From contig OZ037768.1 of the NCBI GenBank assembly GCA_964035545.1, forward strand, positions 21,294,200-21,358,199: a DNA stretch of 64,000 nt. The letters run 5' to 3'. The notes under the pieces were generated by a model, which did no database searches, was not told the DNA's origin, and saw only the letters and a list, made by a program, of their open reading frames with translations. The translations under genes were made by a program, and so were the position numbers. Positions 1 to 11,603 of the stretch are shown piece after piece; position 1 is the stretch's first letter, and every line of letters begins with the position of its first letter. This DNA is from Bugula neritina. Lineage: Eukaryota; Bryozoa; Gymnolaemata; Cheilostomatida; Bugulidae.

Positions 1-848
1 ACTACATGAAAGAGTTTACCAGATTACTTGACATGCGACAACTTCCTACCTCACCATACCATGCAATGGCCAATGGACTTGTGGAAAAGTTCAACGGAAC
101 CCTCAAGAGTATGTTAAAAAAGTTGTGTGCTAAAGAGCCAAGACAGTGGCATCGGTTTATCAATGCGGCTCTATTTGCATATAGAGAAGTCCCACAGGAA
201 TCAACAGGCTTCGCCCCATTCGAGTTACTCTATGGAAGAACTGTACGTGGACCAATGTACATCCTGCGACAACTTTGGACAAAAGAAGACACTGCCGATG
301 AAGTCAAGACCTGCTATCAACATGTTTTTGAATTGAGAGAGCGTTTAGATGACATGATGGAAATGGCACTAGCTTCGCTAAAAGACAGTCAAAAAAGATA
401 CAAACACTATTTTGACAAGAAAGCTAAGCAGAGAGACTTCAAATCTGGTGACAAAGTACTCATTCTTTTACCTACGGGTGGAAATAAATTGCTGATGCAT
501 TGGCAAGGACCATTCAATATTGAGGAGAAAGTCAGACTGAATGACTACATTATCAACATTAGAGGGAAGAGGAGAACATACCATGCCAACATGCTGAAGA
601 AATATTTTGAGCGGGAGACACCCACCGACCCTATGACTGTTGGAGCTGTGATGACTTTAGATGCTGCTGGTGCTGGAATTATTGATCACAATAAGGAAAG
701 AGAAGAATGCCAAGATGATTTGTTGGACCTGTACAGTAAGAAACAGCAGAGTGATGAGATGGGCTATGTATTTACAGAACTTCAGAATCAAGGTGGAGTC
801 AATCAAAGGAAAGGACAATGTTGGAGCCGATTATCCAAGCCGAATTGA
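1..848 (+). pseudogene. LTR retrotransposon pol, integrase C-terminal part (truncated by window edge)
   Basis: The frame is open from the window start to 848. It shows the end of a Ty3/gypsy-type integrase core (SPYHAMANGLVEKFNGTLK, which carries the catalytic glutamate), then a GPF/Y module around WQGPFNIEEK and YHANMLKKYF at roughly residues 165-200. The first catalytic aspartates lie before the window. After about residue 245 the frame loses similarity. In the +1 frame, from about 745 to 861, the sequence instead matches the end of an RNase H domain (RVMRWAMYLQ, then IKGKDNVGADYPSRI) and stops at 859-861. The element therefore seems to have lost its reverse transcriptase and most of RNase H. 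A polypurine tract and the 3' LTR follow directly. It is a decayed, non-autonomous copy. Confidence 0.85.
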
Positions 849-896
849 CTCAGAATTTTAAGTAGTAAGGAGAAATTATTAAAATAATTTCTCTTA

Positions 897-907
897 GAAT
901 GGGGGGT
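897..907 (+). promoter_or_regulatory. Polypurine tract of the first LTR element
   Basis: A purine run with six G residues lies immediately before the TGTCAC start of the 3' LTR. This is the expected position for the plus-strand primer of an LTR retrotransposon. Confidence 0.7.
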
Positions 908-1483
908 TGTCACAAATTCTGAGTGTACATATACCTATAAACTTACCGGGTTTTTCCTAATGATTATACAGGAATGTTCATAAATATTCTAGACTGATGA
1001 AAGAGATGGGTCATTGTTCATTGTTATTGTTTTCATTAGTCATGTTAACTACTGCCCAGCAATGTAAACAAGGTGTTGCGCAATAATTGCGAAATAACCA
1101 TGGAAATTCCAATGTTTTGTTTTGTTTTGATTTTCTATAAATAGTATTGGCATGTGGGGAATGTTTCCTACTAGAATCTTCTATACTGGAATGCTTGAGA
1201 ATGTTCTAGAGTTTTTCTGTTTACTATAAATACTGAGGCAGTTGTGTTTACGAATCAGTTCCTTTTTATAAGTTCACTCTCGAAGTTCATTTTTATAAGT
1301 TCATTCTCGGAGTTCATTTTTATTAATTCATCTGTGCATATCTTACTAAAGGAATAAAGTCTACTTATATCCACAACTCTATTTACTCACAACTGGATTA
1401 GCAAGCTGTATGCTACTTGTCTCTACACTTCTGACTACCAGACTTTTCGAACTCGTCACACTGCTACCAACAGTTTTGTGACA
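908..1483 (+). repeat. 3' LTR of the first (inserted) LTR retrotransposon, 576 bp
   Basis: The LTR starts TGTCAC and ends GTGACA, a 6-bp terminal inverted repeat. It follows a polypurine tract and ends exactly where the integrase coding sequence of the second element breaks off. Inside are TATA-like TATAAATA boxes at about 1136 and 1225, a threefold repeat of a TTTTATAAGTTCA-type motif at about 1265-1325, and a poly(A) signal AATAAA at 1353. The 5' LTR of this copy must lie left of the window, so LTR divergence cannot be judged. Confidence 0.8.
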
Positions 1484-4400
1484 CGGGTGATACGGGGTCG
1501 TCCGACTCTGGTTTACCCCCCACACTCTACAGAGATCGCTCATAAGTTGCGACTGAAACTGGGCGCCCTGGTCAGAGTGTATCTGCTCCGGCAAGCCGAA
1601 ATAGCAGAACACCTGTTGATCCAGAGCTCTGGCCACCGAGGGGGCCGACGTATCTGGAATAGCCAGTGCATCAGCCCACCGCGTGAAATGGTCAGTTAAT
1701 ACCAGTATCCAGTTATTACCTCTCGCCGTAGTGGGCATGGGGCCTACCAGATCGACAGCAACCACCTGCCACGGACGACCGGCATGGAGGCGACGCCTCC
1801 CTGCGGTCTCAGTGGGGCGGCCATGCTTGCTAGCTTGGCACACCTCGCACTTCCGCACCCGGAGTCGGACATCCCGGGTCATACCGGGCCAAAACCACCG
1901 GAGTTGAAGACACCTGATCACCCGGCTAGCTCCTGCGTGAGCTTGCTTATGGGTGTCCCAGATCAACTCCCGCCTCAGAGCTGACGGGCAGACTACCCTC
2001 TCTCGTTCACTGCGATTGGTGCCGGCTGCCAACGTGATCGTTAGCAGCCCATCGCTGTTGAACCTTAGGGAGTCCCAGCGGTCACAGAAGTACTTAAACT
2101 CAGTACTCTTCACTCGCTGTTCGGCCTCACTCGGCCGCCGTCCCTCCTTCTTGGCCCGGACTAGGTCAGCTACCACTCCTGGTAGCGTGGACTGGAGCCG
2201 ACATAGCTCCCTGACGTTCCGAAGCAACGTGGGGTTTGCGTGAAGGTTGTTAACAGCTTTGTTGGGCGATTCGGACAGGAGTTGCCCTTCTTCCCAGCTG
2301 TACACACCCGCTTTCCCCAACTGCGCTTCGACGTCCGAGCGAGGGGGTCCACCGTCCCTGCGCTCGATATTTTGGCATTGCTTACACCCATCTGCCTGGC
2401 GGCGGCTGAGTCCACCTGCATTACCGTGTTTCTTACCGGGTCGATGCTCGATCCGATAAGAAAACTCTGCCAGGATCTCCAGCCAGCGCGCCACCTGGCT
2501 TGATGGTTCTGCCCGTCGACACAGCCATATCAGGGACGCATGATCCGTCCGAAGCCGGAATGTGCGCCCATATAGATATGGTCTAAAGTGTTTGACCGCC
2601 TTGACTACTGCCAAGAGTTCCCTCCTGGTTGTACAGTAGTTCTTCTCAGGCGCCGACAGGGCCTTGCTATAGTAAGCCACCACCACCTCGCGACCATCTT
2701 GGACCTGCGATAGCACAGCCCCCACATTATGGTTACTGGCATCAGTATCCAAAATGTACTCCTTCGCAGGGTCAGGATACGCCAAGATGGGTGCTTCCAC
2801 CAGGCGATCCTTCAGGTGGTCAAATGCCTTCTGCTCAACCTGCGTCCACTGCCATCGCACCCCCTTCGCGGTCAGCCGATTTAACGGCTGTGCAATTCCG
2901 GCAAAGTCTGGTATGTACTGACGATAGTACCCTACCAGCCCCAGGAATGCCCGCAATTCAGAGAGGTCGACAGGAACGACCCAGTCCCTCACGGCCCGTA
3001 CCTTCTCGGGGTCGGTAGCGACCCCGTCTCGGCCAACTACATGGCCCAGGTACTTGACCTCGCGTTGCAGTAATGCACACTTCGAGGGTTTTAGTTTCAG
3101 GCTAGCAGCTCGGAGTCTGTCGAACACCTCCCTGAGTCGACTGACATGTGTGTCGAAGTCGGGGGAGATGACGATGACATCATCGAGATAGATGAGCAAG
3201 GTCTTCCAGTGCAGTCCACTCAGGACCTGCTCCATGAGTCGCTGGAAGGTGGCTGGTGCGGACGTAAGTCCGAACGGCAACACCTTCCATTTCCAGAGCC
3301 CATCCCGCGTTATAAACGCGGCCTTGTCCTGTGCTTCAGGACTCAGGGGCACCTGCCAATACCCGCTTAGCAAGTCCAACGTGCTGAAGAACTTGCTACC
3401 AGCTAAGGCATCGAGCGACTCATCGATCCTCGGGAGAGGGTAAGCGTCCTGGATGGTCACGCTGTTCAGCCTGCGATAGTCAACGCAAAACCTCCAGCTA
3501 CCATCCTTTTTCCGAACCAGGACGACTGGAGAACTCCAGGCCCCATGGCCTGGCTCAATCAGGTCCCGGTTCAGAAGGTCTTGCACCTGACGGCTCACTT
3601 CTCTCTCCTTCTCAGGACCTAACCGGCGGGTCGGCTGCCGAATTGGCGCCGTCCCCGCCGCCAGGGGTATCTCATGACAGACAGTCTTAGTCAGACCCAT
3701 GTCATGGTCGCCGCAACTAAACACGTCCTTGTACTCCGAGAGTAGCCGCGCCATCACCAGGCGTTCTCGCTTGCTCTCACAGCCATCACAGGCATCCTCG
3801 TACAACTCTGCTACGTGTTCAGGCACCGGCCCCCTGCCGTCTCTAGTGGGTACTCCCCGGGCGTCGTCCGCTGTTTCCAGCGCGGGCCCTACATCCTCCT
3901 CTTGCACGGAGTGGAACTTCCCTACTAGAGACCCAGCCGGTAATTCTACCGGCTCCGTGAAAGGGTTTACGCACTGGACCAGGAACTCCCCCCGCTCATC
4001 CAGTCTATTCAGACTGTTAGCGAGCTGGACGCCCCCCAGTGCACCTTCCACCACTCCGAGCTCGGAGATTTCCCTACAGTTCACTCTGCAGCGAACTGTA
4101 GCCCGGGAGCGCCCAGGTACAGTACAGCGCTGTACCACCTGCACTCCCCCCACCAAGGGTCGGCCAAATCGGTCGACACAGGCTAGCTCACGCCCCGCCA
4201 TCACTACTGCCGACTTGCTAAAGTCTATGTAGCACCTGTGTCGTTTCAGAAATGGCATGCCCAAGATGGCATCCTCCTTGAGTTGACTGACGATGAAGGT
4301 CTCACTGATCATCTGGTCACGGACTCTACCAGTCAACTGGATTACCCCATAGAAAGGAATACACGACCCGTCCGCCAACGTGCCGTGTTCCCCCTCATAT

Positions 4401-4999
4401 GGTTCAAGGCTAGCCCTGTCCTTGGCACTGAGAGTGTCGAAGAGACGTCGACTCAGTAGATTTGTGGTACACCCAGTATCCAACAGGAATGTGGCAGCTT
4501 TACCAGCGATTTTGCCGGGGAGGAAATAGCTGCTTCCATATGGCTGGGCGCTCACTGAGCGGTTTGTCTCTTGAGGCGACACCTCATGTGCATGGAATTG
4601 GAGATGCACCTGTGCTTTTCGGTTGCGAGGAGGTCGTCGACGATGCATGGGCGGGCAGGGTACGTCTCGGTCTCGCTCACGCACGGGCGGCCGAGTGAAT
4701 TCTCGGACTGATGCTCGTGTGGGCAACCGAGGAAAATCCCTGTTGTGCTCCCATTCGTCGTTCACTCCCTCATCAAGCAAACCTTCAAAGCGGTTTTTGA
4801 GTGCCCAAGCCGGAGGTATTGGTGGGCCTTGCGGCCGACTCACTCTCCTTGGGGCTTGCCACTCTGGCGAAGGCGGCCTCCTCACCCGGTGGGGTGGGGG
4901 CCGTAGCCTTTGCCTTGGGGGGTTAGACTGGGGCCCACGGTAGGCGGAAGTTACCGTGGGCCGTCGCTGTTTAACCGTCTCCCACTGCCGCGGGGGCAA
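1484..4999 (-). pseudogene. pol: Ty3/gypsy pol polyprotein, interrupted in integrase
   Basis: The open frame reads from 4999 down to 1379. The native protein stops at 1484, and the last 34 codons are antisense LTR of the inserted element. Domains in order: a basic, proline-rich N-terminus; aspartic protease (LLDTGCTTN, about residue 172); reverse transcriptase with the YLDDV box near residue 603; RNase H (ILDTDASNHNVGAVL, then TDHASL); integrase zinc finger (H-H-C-C, ending KCEVCQASKHG); and the integrase core with VDLVGP and HSDQGAQFQS aspartates. The frame breaks at TTPYHP, just before the catalytic glutamate. It overlaps gag by 49 bp in a different frame, so a ribosomal frameshift is the likely expression route. 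Apart from the insertion the frame is intact, so the host copy was probably young when hit. Confidence 0.93.
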
Positions 5000-5820
5000 C
5001 TTCGTAGGAAGTGCCCACCACTACCACAGCCCCAGCATACGGGGCCGCGCCTGTCGTCGACAGCTACCGACGACCTCTTGGGTCTCTCGGCTGTCGCTTG
5101 CTGGCGCAGTTGCCTGATCTCGGCTAGCAGTTCTCGAATTAAGCTCGTGGTTAAGCTAGATTCGTCTGCTGCTGCCGCTGCGACCTGTACAGCTGTCTTC
5201 GTTGGCGACGTCGACACGTCGTCTGCCCCGACTTGCTGCACTGTCGCACCAGGTCGACTTGCACTGTCGGCTTGGAAATAGGCATTCCCAAGCCTTAGAG
5301 CTCTCTCCATAGTCTCAACTTCGGCTACCAGCAGATGCTGTTTCAGACCGAGGTTGTTAATAGACTGGAGGAATGCATCCAGTGCTAGGCTCTGTCGACT
5401 GTCGGCAGGCAAGTCGCTGTAAGCAACCTGTGCCAGTCGTTCGACTGCGGTAGCGTGCTCTCGCAGATTGGTCTTAGGATTTCTCCTAAGACTCTGCAGT
5501 TGCACGCGAGCATCTCGAGCGGTTAATCCAAACCTAGCTCGTAGTGCTTCAAATATGTCACCGACATTCTGGCTTATCCCATAGGGTTTAGCCGGCCCTG
5601 TCAGACACAACCGCAGCTGGATCAGAGTAACCCTGTTCGGCCATCTGCAGATGTCCGCCACATCACTGAACTCAGTGATGAATTGCTCCACATCTTCTTC
5701 CCCTGAGAAGGTGGGAGCCCGCAAGTGGTACCTGTCCATAGGCAGCGCTGGGCCGCCTATGTGATCCTCCTCTATTGCTGCTGGCTCCTGTCGGGGCGCG
5801 TCGACAACTTCGTCGGCCAT
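4951..5820 (-). CDS. gag: Ty3/gypsy gag protein (289 aa)
   Basis: This is the capsid/nucleocapsid precursor of the second element. A C-terminal zinc knuckle, CWGCGSGGHFLRSC, fits C-X2-C-X4-H-X4-C. The middle part contains the helical capsid-like stretch typical of gypsy Gag (FEALRARFGL, then SLRRNPKTNLREHATAVERL). The ATG at 5818-5820 is the first start after the primer binding site. The end overlaps the start of pol in another frame. Confidence 0.9.
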   Translation of the reverse strand: MADEVVDAPRQEPAAIEEDHIGGPALPMDRYHLRAPTFSGEEDVEQFITEFSDVADICRWPNRVTLIQLRLCLTGPAKPYGISQNVGDIFEALRARFGLTARDARVQLQSLRRNPKTNLREHATAVERLAQVAYSDLPADSRQSLALDAFLQSINNLGLKQHLLVAEVETMERALRLGNAYFQADSASRPGATVQQVGADDVSTSPTKTAVQVAAAAADESSLTTSLIRELLAEIRQLRQQATAERPKRSSVAVDDRRGPVCWGCGSGGHFLRSCPRGSGRRLNSDGPR

Positions 5821-5859
5821 TTTACTCCCTGGCTAGGGGCATTTGTACTAAGTGGAATT

Positions 5860-5874
5860 CCACCGCTGCCACCA
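5860..5874 (-). promoter_or_regulatory. Primer binding site, tRNA-Leu type
   Basis: On the minus strand TGGTGGCAGCGGTGG begins one base after the LTR. Its complement ends CCACCGCTGCCACCA, matching the 3' end of an animal tRNA-Leu (AAG-type acceptor stem) plus CCA as I recall it. The position just after the 5' LTR is the canonical place for priming minus-strand cDNA. Confidence 0.75.
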
Positions 5875-5875
5875 G

Positions 5876-6200
5876 TGTAGTGAATTTTGCCAGTTCACTA
5901 TTATTATGTGTGGGTTAACTTAGACAAAGCCACTGCACAAGGTTGTTTACGATAAGATACACTTTATTATTTACACAAATACAAGAAGGTTATTTACTGC
6001 TAGCATGAATAGAAAACTGTTACATAATTAATGAGCTTTAACACACAACTACTCTAAATGAAGTCCCAAGCTGCTCTGCCGGCTAGCTACTCAGCGCACT
6101 GCAACTACGAGTAGCTAGCTCCACCTGCTATCAATTAGTGTGACTGTCCTGATTGGTGGTTACTAGTGGTGCCACTGCTGTCCATAGCTACACCCCGACA
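5876..6200 (-). repeat. 5' LTR of the second (gypsy) element, 325 bp
   Basis: On the minus strand the LTR starts TGTCGGGG and ends ACTACA, one base before the primer binding site. A poly(A) signal (AATAAA on the minus strand, 5963-5968) lies in the 3' half. The matching 3' LTR should lie left of the window, beyond the inserted element, so the target duplication cannot be checked here. Confidence 0.8.
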
Positions 6201-8083
6201 GTGTCGAACTCGCAAGATAATAAACAATATGAAGTGAACCTTTTCGATTAAAACAATAATACTTGCACCACTAAAATCTATCACAATACTTATAAGGATA
6301 ATTGATTATTATCAAACAATTGTTAACAATATAAATATTGTTACATAAACGCTCAGACTCAAAATTACATTAGATACTAAATAATTACATTTACACAACT
6401 ATTTTAACTAATCCAGTAAGTGAAAGTTGAATTGATTAGCCTTAGTCTTATACTTATATAAGACTGATGTGAATGCCAATATTCAAATTGTTTTTAGTGC
6501 TATTGTACTTGTGACTATGGCCTGACTATATAAACATAGTTCTTATCTAAATTAGTAAATATCAGATAACCATAATAAATAATATTATTAATACTGCAAC
6601 AATAAACTGTTCAATAACACCAAAAAATGCACTGGTATGACTTTTGCCATTTTGTACTTTTATTTTTAATTTGCAATTGATTATGCAGATAGGTCACTAA
6701 CATATTGACATATAGGCATAGCTGTATGAAAACTTGAGGTCAACATTACAATTATATTGTTGGTACAATTTGAATTTATTAACACTGACATTGATTTGTT
6801 TATGATAATTATTAGCTAGTGCTGGTAGAGTTATAGGCTAATGTTGTTTTAACTAGTAAATGTAATACTTTAGCTCTACACTTACTATTGTTTGAGTAAA
6901 AACTTCTGTTTTGTTGGGGAAGTTTGAAATAATTTGGTTAGCATGTTTTAAACAACATAATATATCTTTGTTTAGACTTATTGAAAATTCAGAAAATCTG
7001 GATAGTTTTTTCATTTAGCAAATAGTTTTAAATACTGTAACATTACCTTTTATAAAAAAATGAACATAACTGTTAGATAAATGCATTATCAAAGTACATT
7101 TTCTGAAGCTATAGTGACTTTTGCTAGATACTTTCAACTTTTTATTACTTCAGTATTCTGGTTTTGCAATACACATAACTTTTTTTGCTACATTTCCAAT
7201 CTTAAGCACAGACTTTTCTCAATTTTTCGTTACTGCACATGCCATCATAAGACTAGATTACATAGATTATATTAATATCAAGTTTGCTACTGGTGGTAGC
7301 AGACTGAATATTTTTTTAGCAAAGAAATTGTCAAATTATTTCTGTAAATTTATTTGTCAAGAGGTAGACTTGTTAATGCTGTAAGGCAAGTTATGTCTAT
7401 TAAATAAATAATTTTATAACAAATAATTTTTTTAGATATATGTATGAAAGTGTACTTGCAAATTGCAACTATTGAAATCATGAAGGGGAAAGGCTTAATG
7501 ACAGAAAATTTAAGATCTAGCAGAATTTTCAACAGGTTTTTTTGGCTACAACTAGTGTAAGCACTAGGAATAAATGTTTGTGTGTTGCAATATGCTGGGT
7601 CATCTGCAAATTGTTTTTGAAAGCTTTACGCATCAGCCTCCAAGACTATATTATATTCGAGTATTTTTATTCAAACAAAAACAAACAAAAAACATTTTTA
7701 ATTTTGAAAGGAATGCTGATGTGCAAGTTGCGTTTATGTGGCACTATAAAAATGTAGTCGCAATGTTGCAGTGTGTTATATCTGGTCTTTAGACTATTGT
7801 AATCACTCATTTAATCATGGCTTTATAAAAGTTGATTTTCTTAGAAGATGCAGGATGAAAATTCAGCAAGAAAATTGTTTTTAAACCATTGATTTGTTTT
7901 TAAAAACTCCTATGTGGACAGATAATTGTGAGTTGAAAATGTGAAATAATAAAAGTAGGTAGTTGAGACTATAAGATGATACTGTATTACTAGTTGGAGT
8001 ATGCAAGTTTACTCATTGATGTTATATTAGACTGTGTTGTTTTGGCAGCAAGATGCAGCACTGTGTGAGTTGAAACTACTACA
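6201..8083. other. AT-rich intergenic region upstream of the KIAA2012-like gene
   Basis: I see no coding exon, RNA gene or recognisable transposon in this stretch. The short open frames are AT-rich and have no splice or similarity support. The promoter of the downstream gene should lie toward its right end, but no clear TATA element marks it. A six-codon upstream ORF (ATG at 8053, stop at 8071-8073) ends 10 bp before the main ATG and could dampen translation. Confidence 0.5.
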
Positions 8084-11000
8084 ATGGCAGCTGCACCATT
8101 AGCCAACTTATCCTTACTTAGCAGAGGGATTGGGGAGGTGCAGCATGGCGGCCATGAAAAGATAGAAGTAAAGCTAGAGCCTGAGGTATTACTATTTCCA
8201 ATTGCAGCATAAGGCTATTTAGCTGACATTTGTTCTTTGTTTACTATTCTATGAATTATTTGAGATTTATTTTATATTCTTTAGTCACTCAAGTGTGTAA
8301 ATTAATAGATGTCTGATTTCTAATCAATAACTTCTGTTGTTTCGCTTCTCTTTCGCTATTATTCTTCCAGTCTAAATCACAAAACACATTCATTACTGTA
8401 TACTCAGTGTGTTGGTATTTTATATTAAGCCCTGACTTGTATTCTTAAAAGTTTAATTATTTTATTAATTATTTTATTAATATTTATGTTTGGATGTGTA
8501 GATTTATACTAATACCAACATCTACGATGTCTGCTACGTTCACCTTTCACCGGAATCCCCTCTACTGATATTCTTCTTTTTTAAATATGCTCTTATTTGG
8601 CTTTTTGCTCTAGTCAAACACCGGGATTACTATTCTTTCTAGTTCTGCTTGTTTCTCTGATATTTTACAGAAAACATTATCATCTTCAAATTAGTCACTG
8701 TCCTCATTTCTTTTGCTCTCTGCTCTAACATGATTGTATTCACAGGATTATAATAACTGGCTAGAAGACAGCAGACGAGTTTGGAATTTACCTGCCTTGC
8801 TGCCACCAATAAAGTCATCACTTCCACCTACATTCCACAATGACGCTGCCACAGACCACGGTGCCGAGTCTCTCCCCTCTCACCGCAGCAAGCTGGTGCC
8901 CGCTACACATGATGTGGTATGCTTATGTGTGTCATTTTATACTGCCTTAACTTTCCATTAATCGTGAAGCTGTGAATAAACCTTTTGAAGTACATTTTAA
9001 CTTAAAAAAATTTTGAGGTTGGTAAAACATTTTTTGTAATCTGGTTAATAGAGATTTGTCAGCATAAGTTTATTTTTGAAATATTTTTTTATAATATAAG
9101 TGTTTTCCAGAATATATTACAGAAACATTTATTAGCAACAGTCACATTTTTTGAAACACTAATTGAATTTTTGTAATTGAATTTTGTTAACTGTCTCCTG
9201 TATTATGTACCACTCTATGTGAACTAATGGTATATCATCTACTTAGGCAAAGGAGTACTTCAACATTTTATTATGTAGTAAAATATTAGTCTATTAATTC
9301 CATATGTGCAAGAATTTTAAATGTTTGCAACATTTTTAGCATTAAAAGTCTATTTGCAATAATTTAGCATCGAATAAAAACTTCAAATTATTTAGGGAAA
9401 TAAGTCGCAAATATCATGTGACATCAGATTACAGATTTGGGTGTGTTAAAAAGATATTATTTTGTAGAACAATAGCTGTAGAACCTGATATGCAAATTGG
9501 GTATTTTGTTGGCATGCTACAAATAAGTTTTATGTGTTGTTGAATTCTTGTTAGAAGTATTCTAAAGTTTATCTGCCCAAGACTTTCACGACGCGGAAGG
9601 GGGCTCTGCTGCTCTTTTCGGAGGACTTCGCTAGTAGGAGACTTTCTGAGGAAACTCGTGACCTGGCGAAGTCGCAGAAGCGGGCTCCTTCTCCTGAACT
9701 CCGTACTGTCGACGACTTAGCTCGATCTATACTAGCTTATGGGGCTTCAAAAGTAAGTCTGTCTGTATGTTGACTTGTCTGTCTGTTGGTCTGTTTGTGC
9801 ATCTGCTTGCATGTCTGTACATCTTCTTGTATGTCTGTTAGTCTGATTCATTCTAATATAATATGTTTTGTAATTGATATTTACCGTCTATTTAGATTTG
9901 CCATGGTTTACATCGTGTGAATATAACCCTGGGTATATTTTAATGTTTTTCTTTGAATGTTTTGACTTCTTTGATTTAAAAAATTATTGAATTTGCAGTA
10001 TCTCCATGTAGTAACCTACTACCTATGTTGGTCTTATTAAATACATTTACACAGTACTTCTATTACTCTTAACAAATCTAATATATTATTTAGTCGTTCA
10101 GCTACAGCGGTGAGCATACTATTCCTTCCGATGAAGTCTACCTCGGGTTTGGAAAGAGTCGAACTAACAAGTATTATGAGCGGCAATACAAACCCGGATT
10201 CTCAGCTAAACGTTACCTTTCCAGCTGGACTAAGTTATGGGACCACCATTTGCTCAACAAGATTACTAGTAAAGGTTTGTTTACTGTCGTGTCCTGATGG
10301 GTGGCGTAAAGGTCATTACTTTAATTTGAAACATATCTATTTCTCTAAATTTTCATAAATAAACAGATAAAAATATCGCATAATATTTCGATATGACTTT
10401 TATACAGTTTTTATCGGTGATGTGATTATCTGGTTTTCAGTTCCCATAGTCTTGGTAACAGCCATTGATGTCTAAGTGTCTTTTCCTCACACTGTAGGAT
10501 ATATCAAGCCAGTACCATTTCAGAAGAAGAGTGATTATGACGTGTCTGGAATACCTCTACCATACAGAATTCTACGACAGTGGTTGTTTGCACCTGGCAC
10601 CATTGACGGCTACACTTTTTACAGACAGAACAAGTATGAGCAGGTGCCCTCTAGAGAACCTACCATCATTGGTTAGTATGTCATCTGCCATGTGTCACTT
10701 GCTAAGCACTGTCACGATACATTGTAATCTGTCACAATATGCTGTAACCTGCCATGGCATGCTATAACCTGTCACAATACACTATGACCTGCCACAATAC
10801 GGTATAGTCTGTCACAATATACTATAACCTGTCACAGTACATCATGACCTGTCACAACATGCTATAACATGTAACAATGCACTATAGTACATTATAAAAA
10901 AGCTTTATGTGATGCCCTTTGAATACTGATATAACCATGTAATACTATTCGACGCAAAGAACTTGTTGAATAAATCAAACTCTAACTCTCCTGATGTGCC

Positions 11001-11603
11001 GTTTAGTTTCACGTTTCCTGTATTAATTTAAACGAAAATTGTTGGCAAAGAGTTGATGGAGGTCTTCCTTCACCCGACACTCTTTATACAATTTGAAAGC
11101 TTGTAATTTTCTAACTCTTCTGGAATAATGCGTTTTATACTGTAGAAGTACATAAAAACAGAACTGTCCAGAAATGATTACTTTTTACCCTAACATATGT
11201 ATTTAGGTGAAGCATTTCTTTCCCATCACAAAGTAATTTTTTCCTGCTGCACACATTTTTACATACAGCTTAAAGTCTGTAAATCTCAGGATTTGTGGTT
11301 ATATGAAATGCTCTGTGATAAAAAAAACCTTTAAATATTCAAATAGAGATGCGAGAGCATGTGTTTTCATCTGCCACTTATTCAGAGTATTAACAAAGCT
11401 GTTGGTGTTGTTGTGCAGTAGTTGAAGAGACACCTCGACCAATCAGTGTTGAGACTGAGATCAGTGCGGGCTCTATACAAGTATCTAGTCTAATAGCCAA
11501 TAAGGATATGAATTACAAAGAGTTGGACAACTCCACTAAGGAAAGCATACTGACGGAGCTGCTCGTGAAGAGTGCCATTACTCATGCTATTAAGAAGCAA
11601 AAG
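8084..11603 (+). other. Conserved N-terminal block of the KIAA2012-like gene (exons 1-6)
   Basis: Residues 1-337. This is the part most similar to the vertebrate protein, with GALLLFSEDFA, LRTVDDLARSILAYG, GFSAKRYL and a C-terminal ELLVKSAITHAIKKQK helix. The start ATG at 8084 is chosen because the conserved LSLLSRG motif follows nine codons later. The region is compact compared with the rest of the gene and free of low-complexity protein sequence. It probably forms the folded part of the protein. Confidence 0.8.

Noticed and set aside
1478-5281. Many plus-strand frames opposite the gypsy gag and pol
   Set aside because: They are antisense shadows of a strongly supported minus-strand polyprotein and have no similarity of their own.
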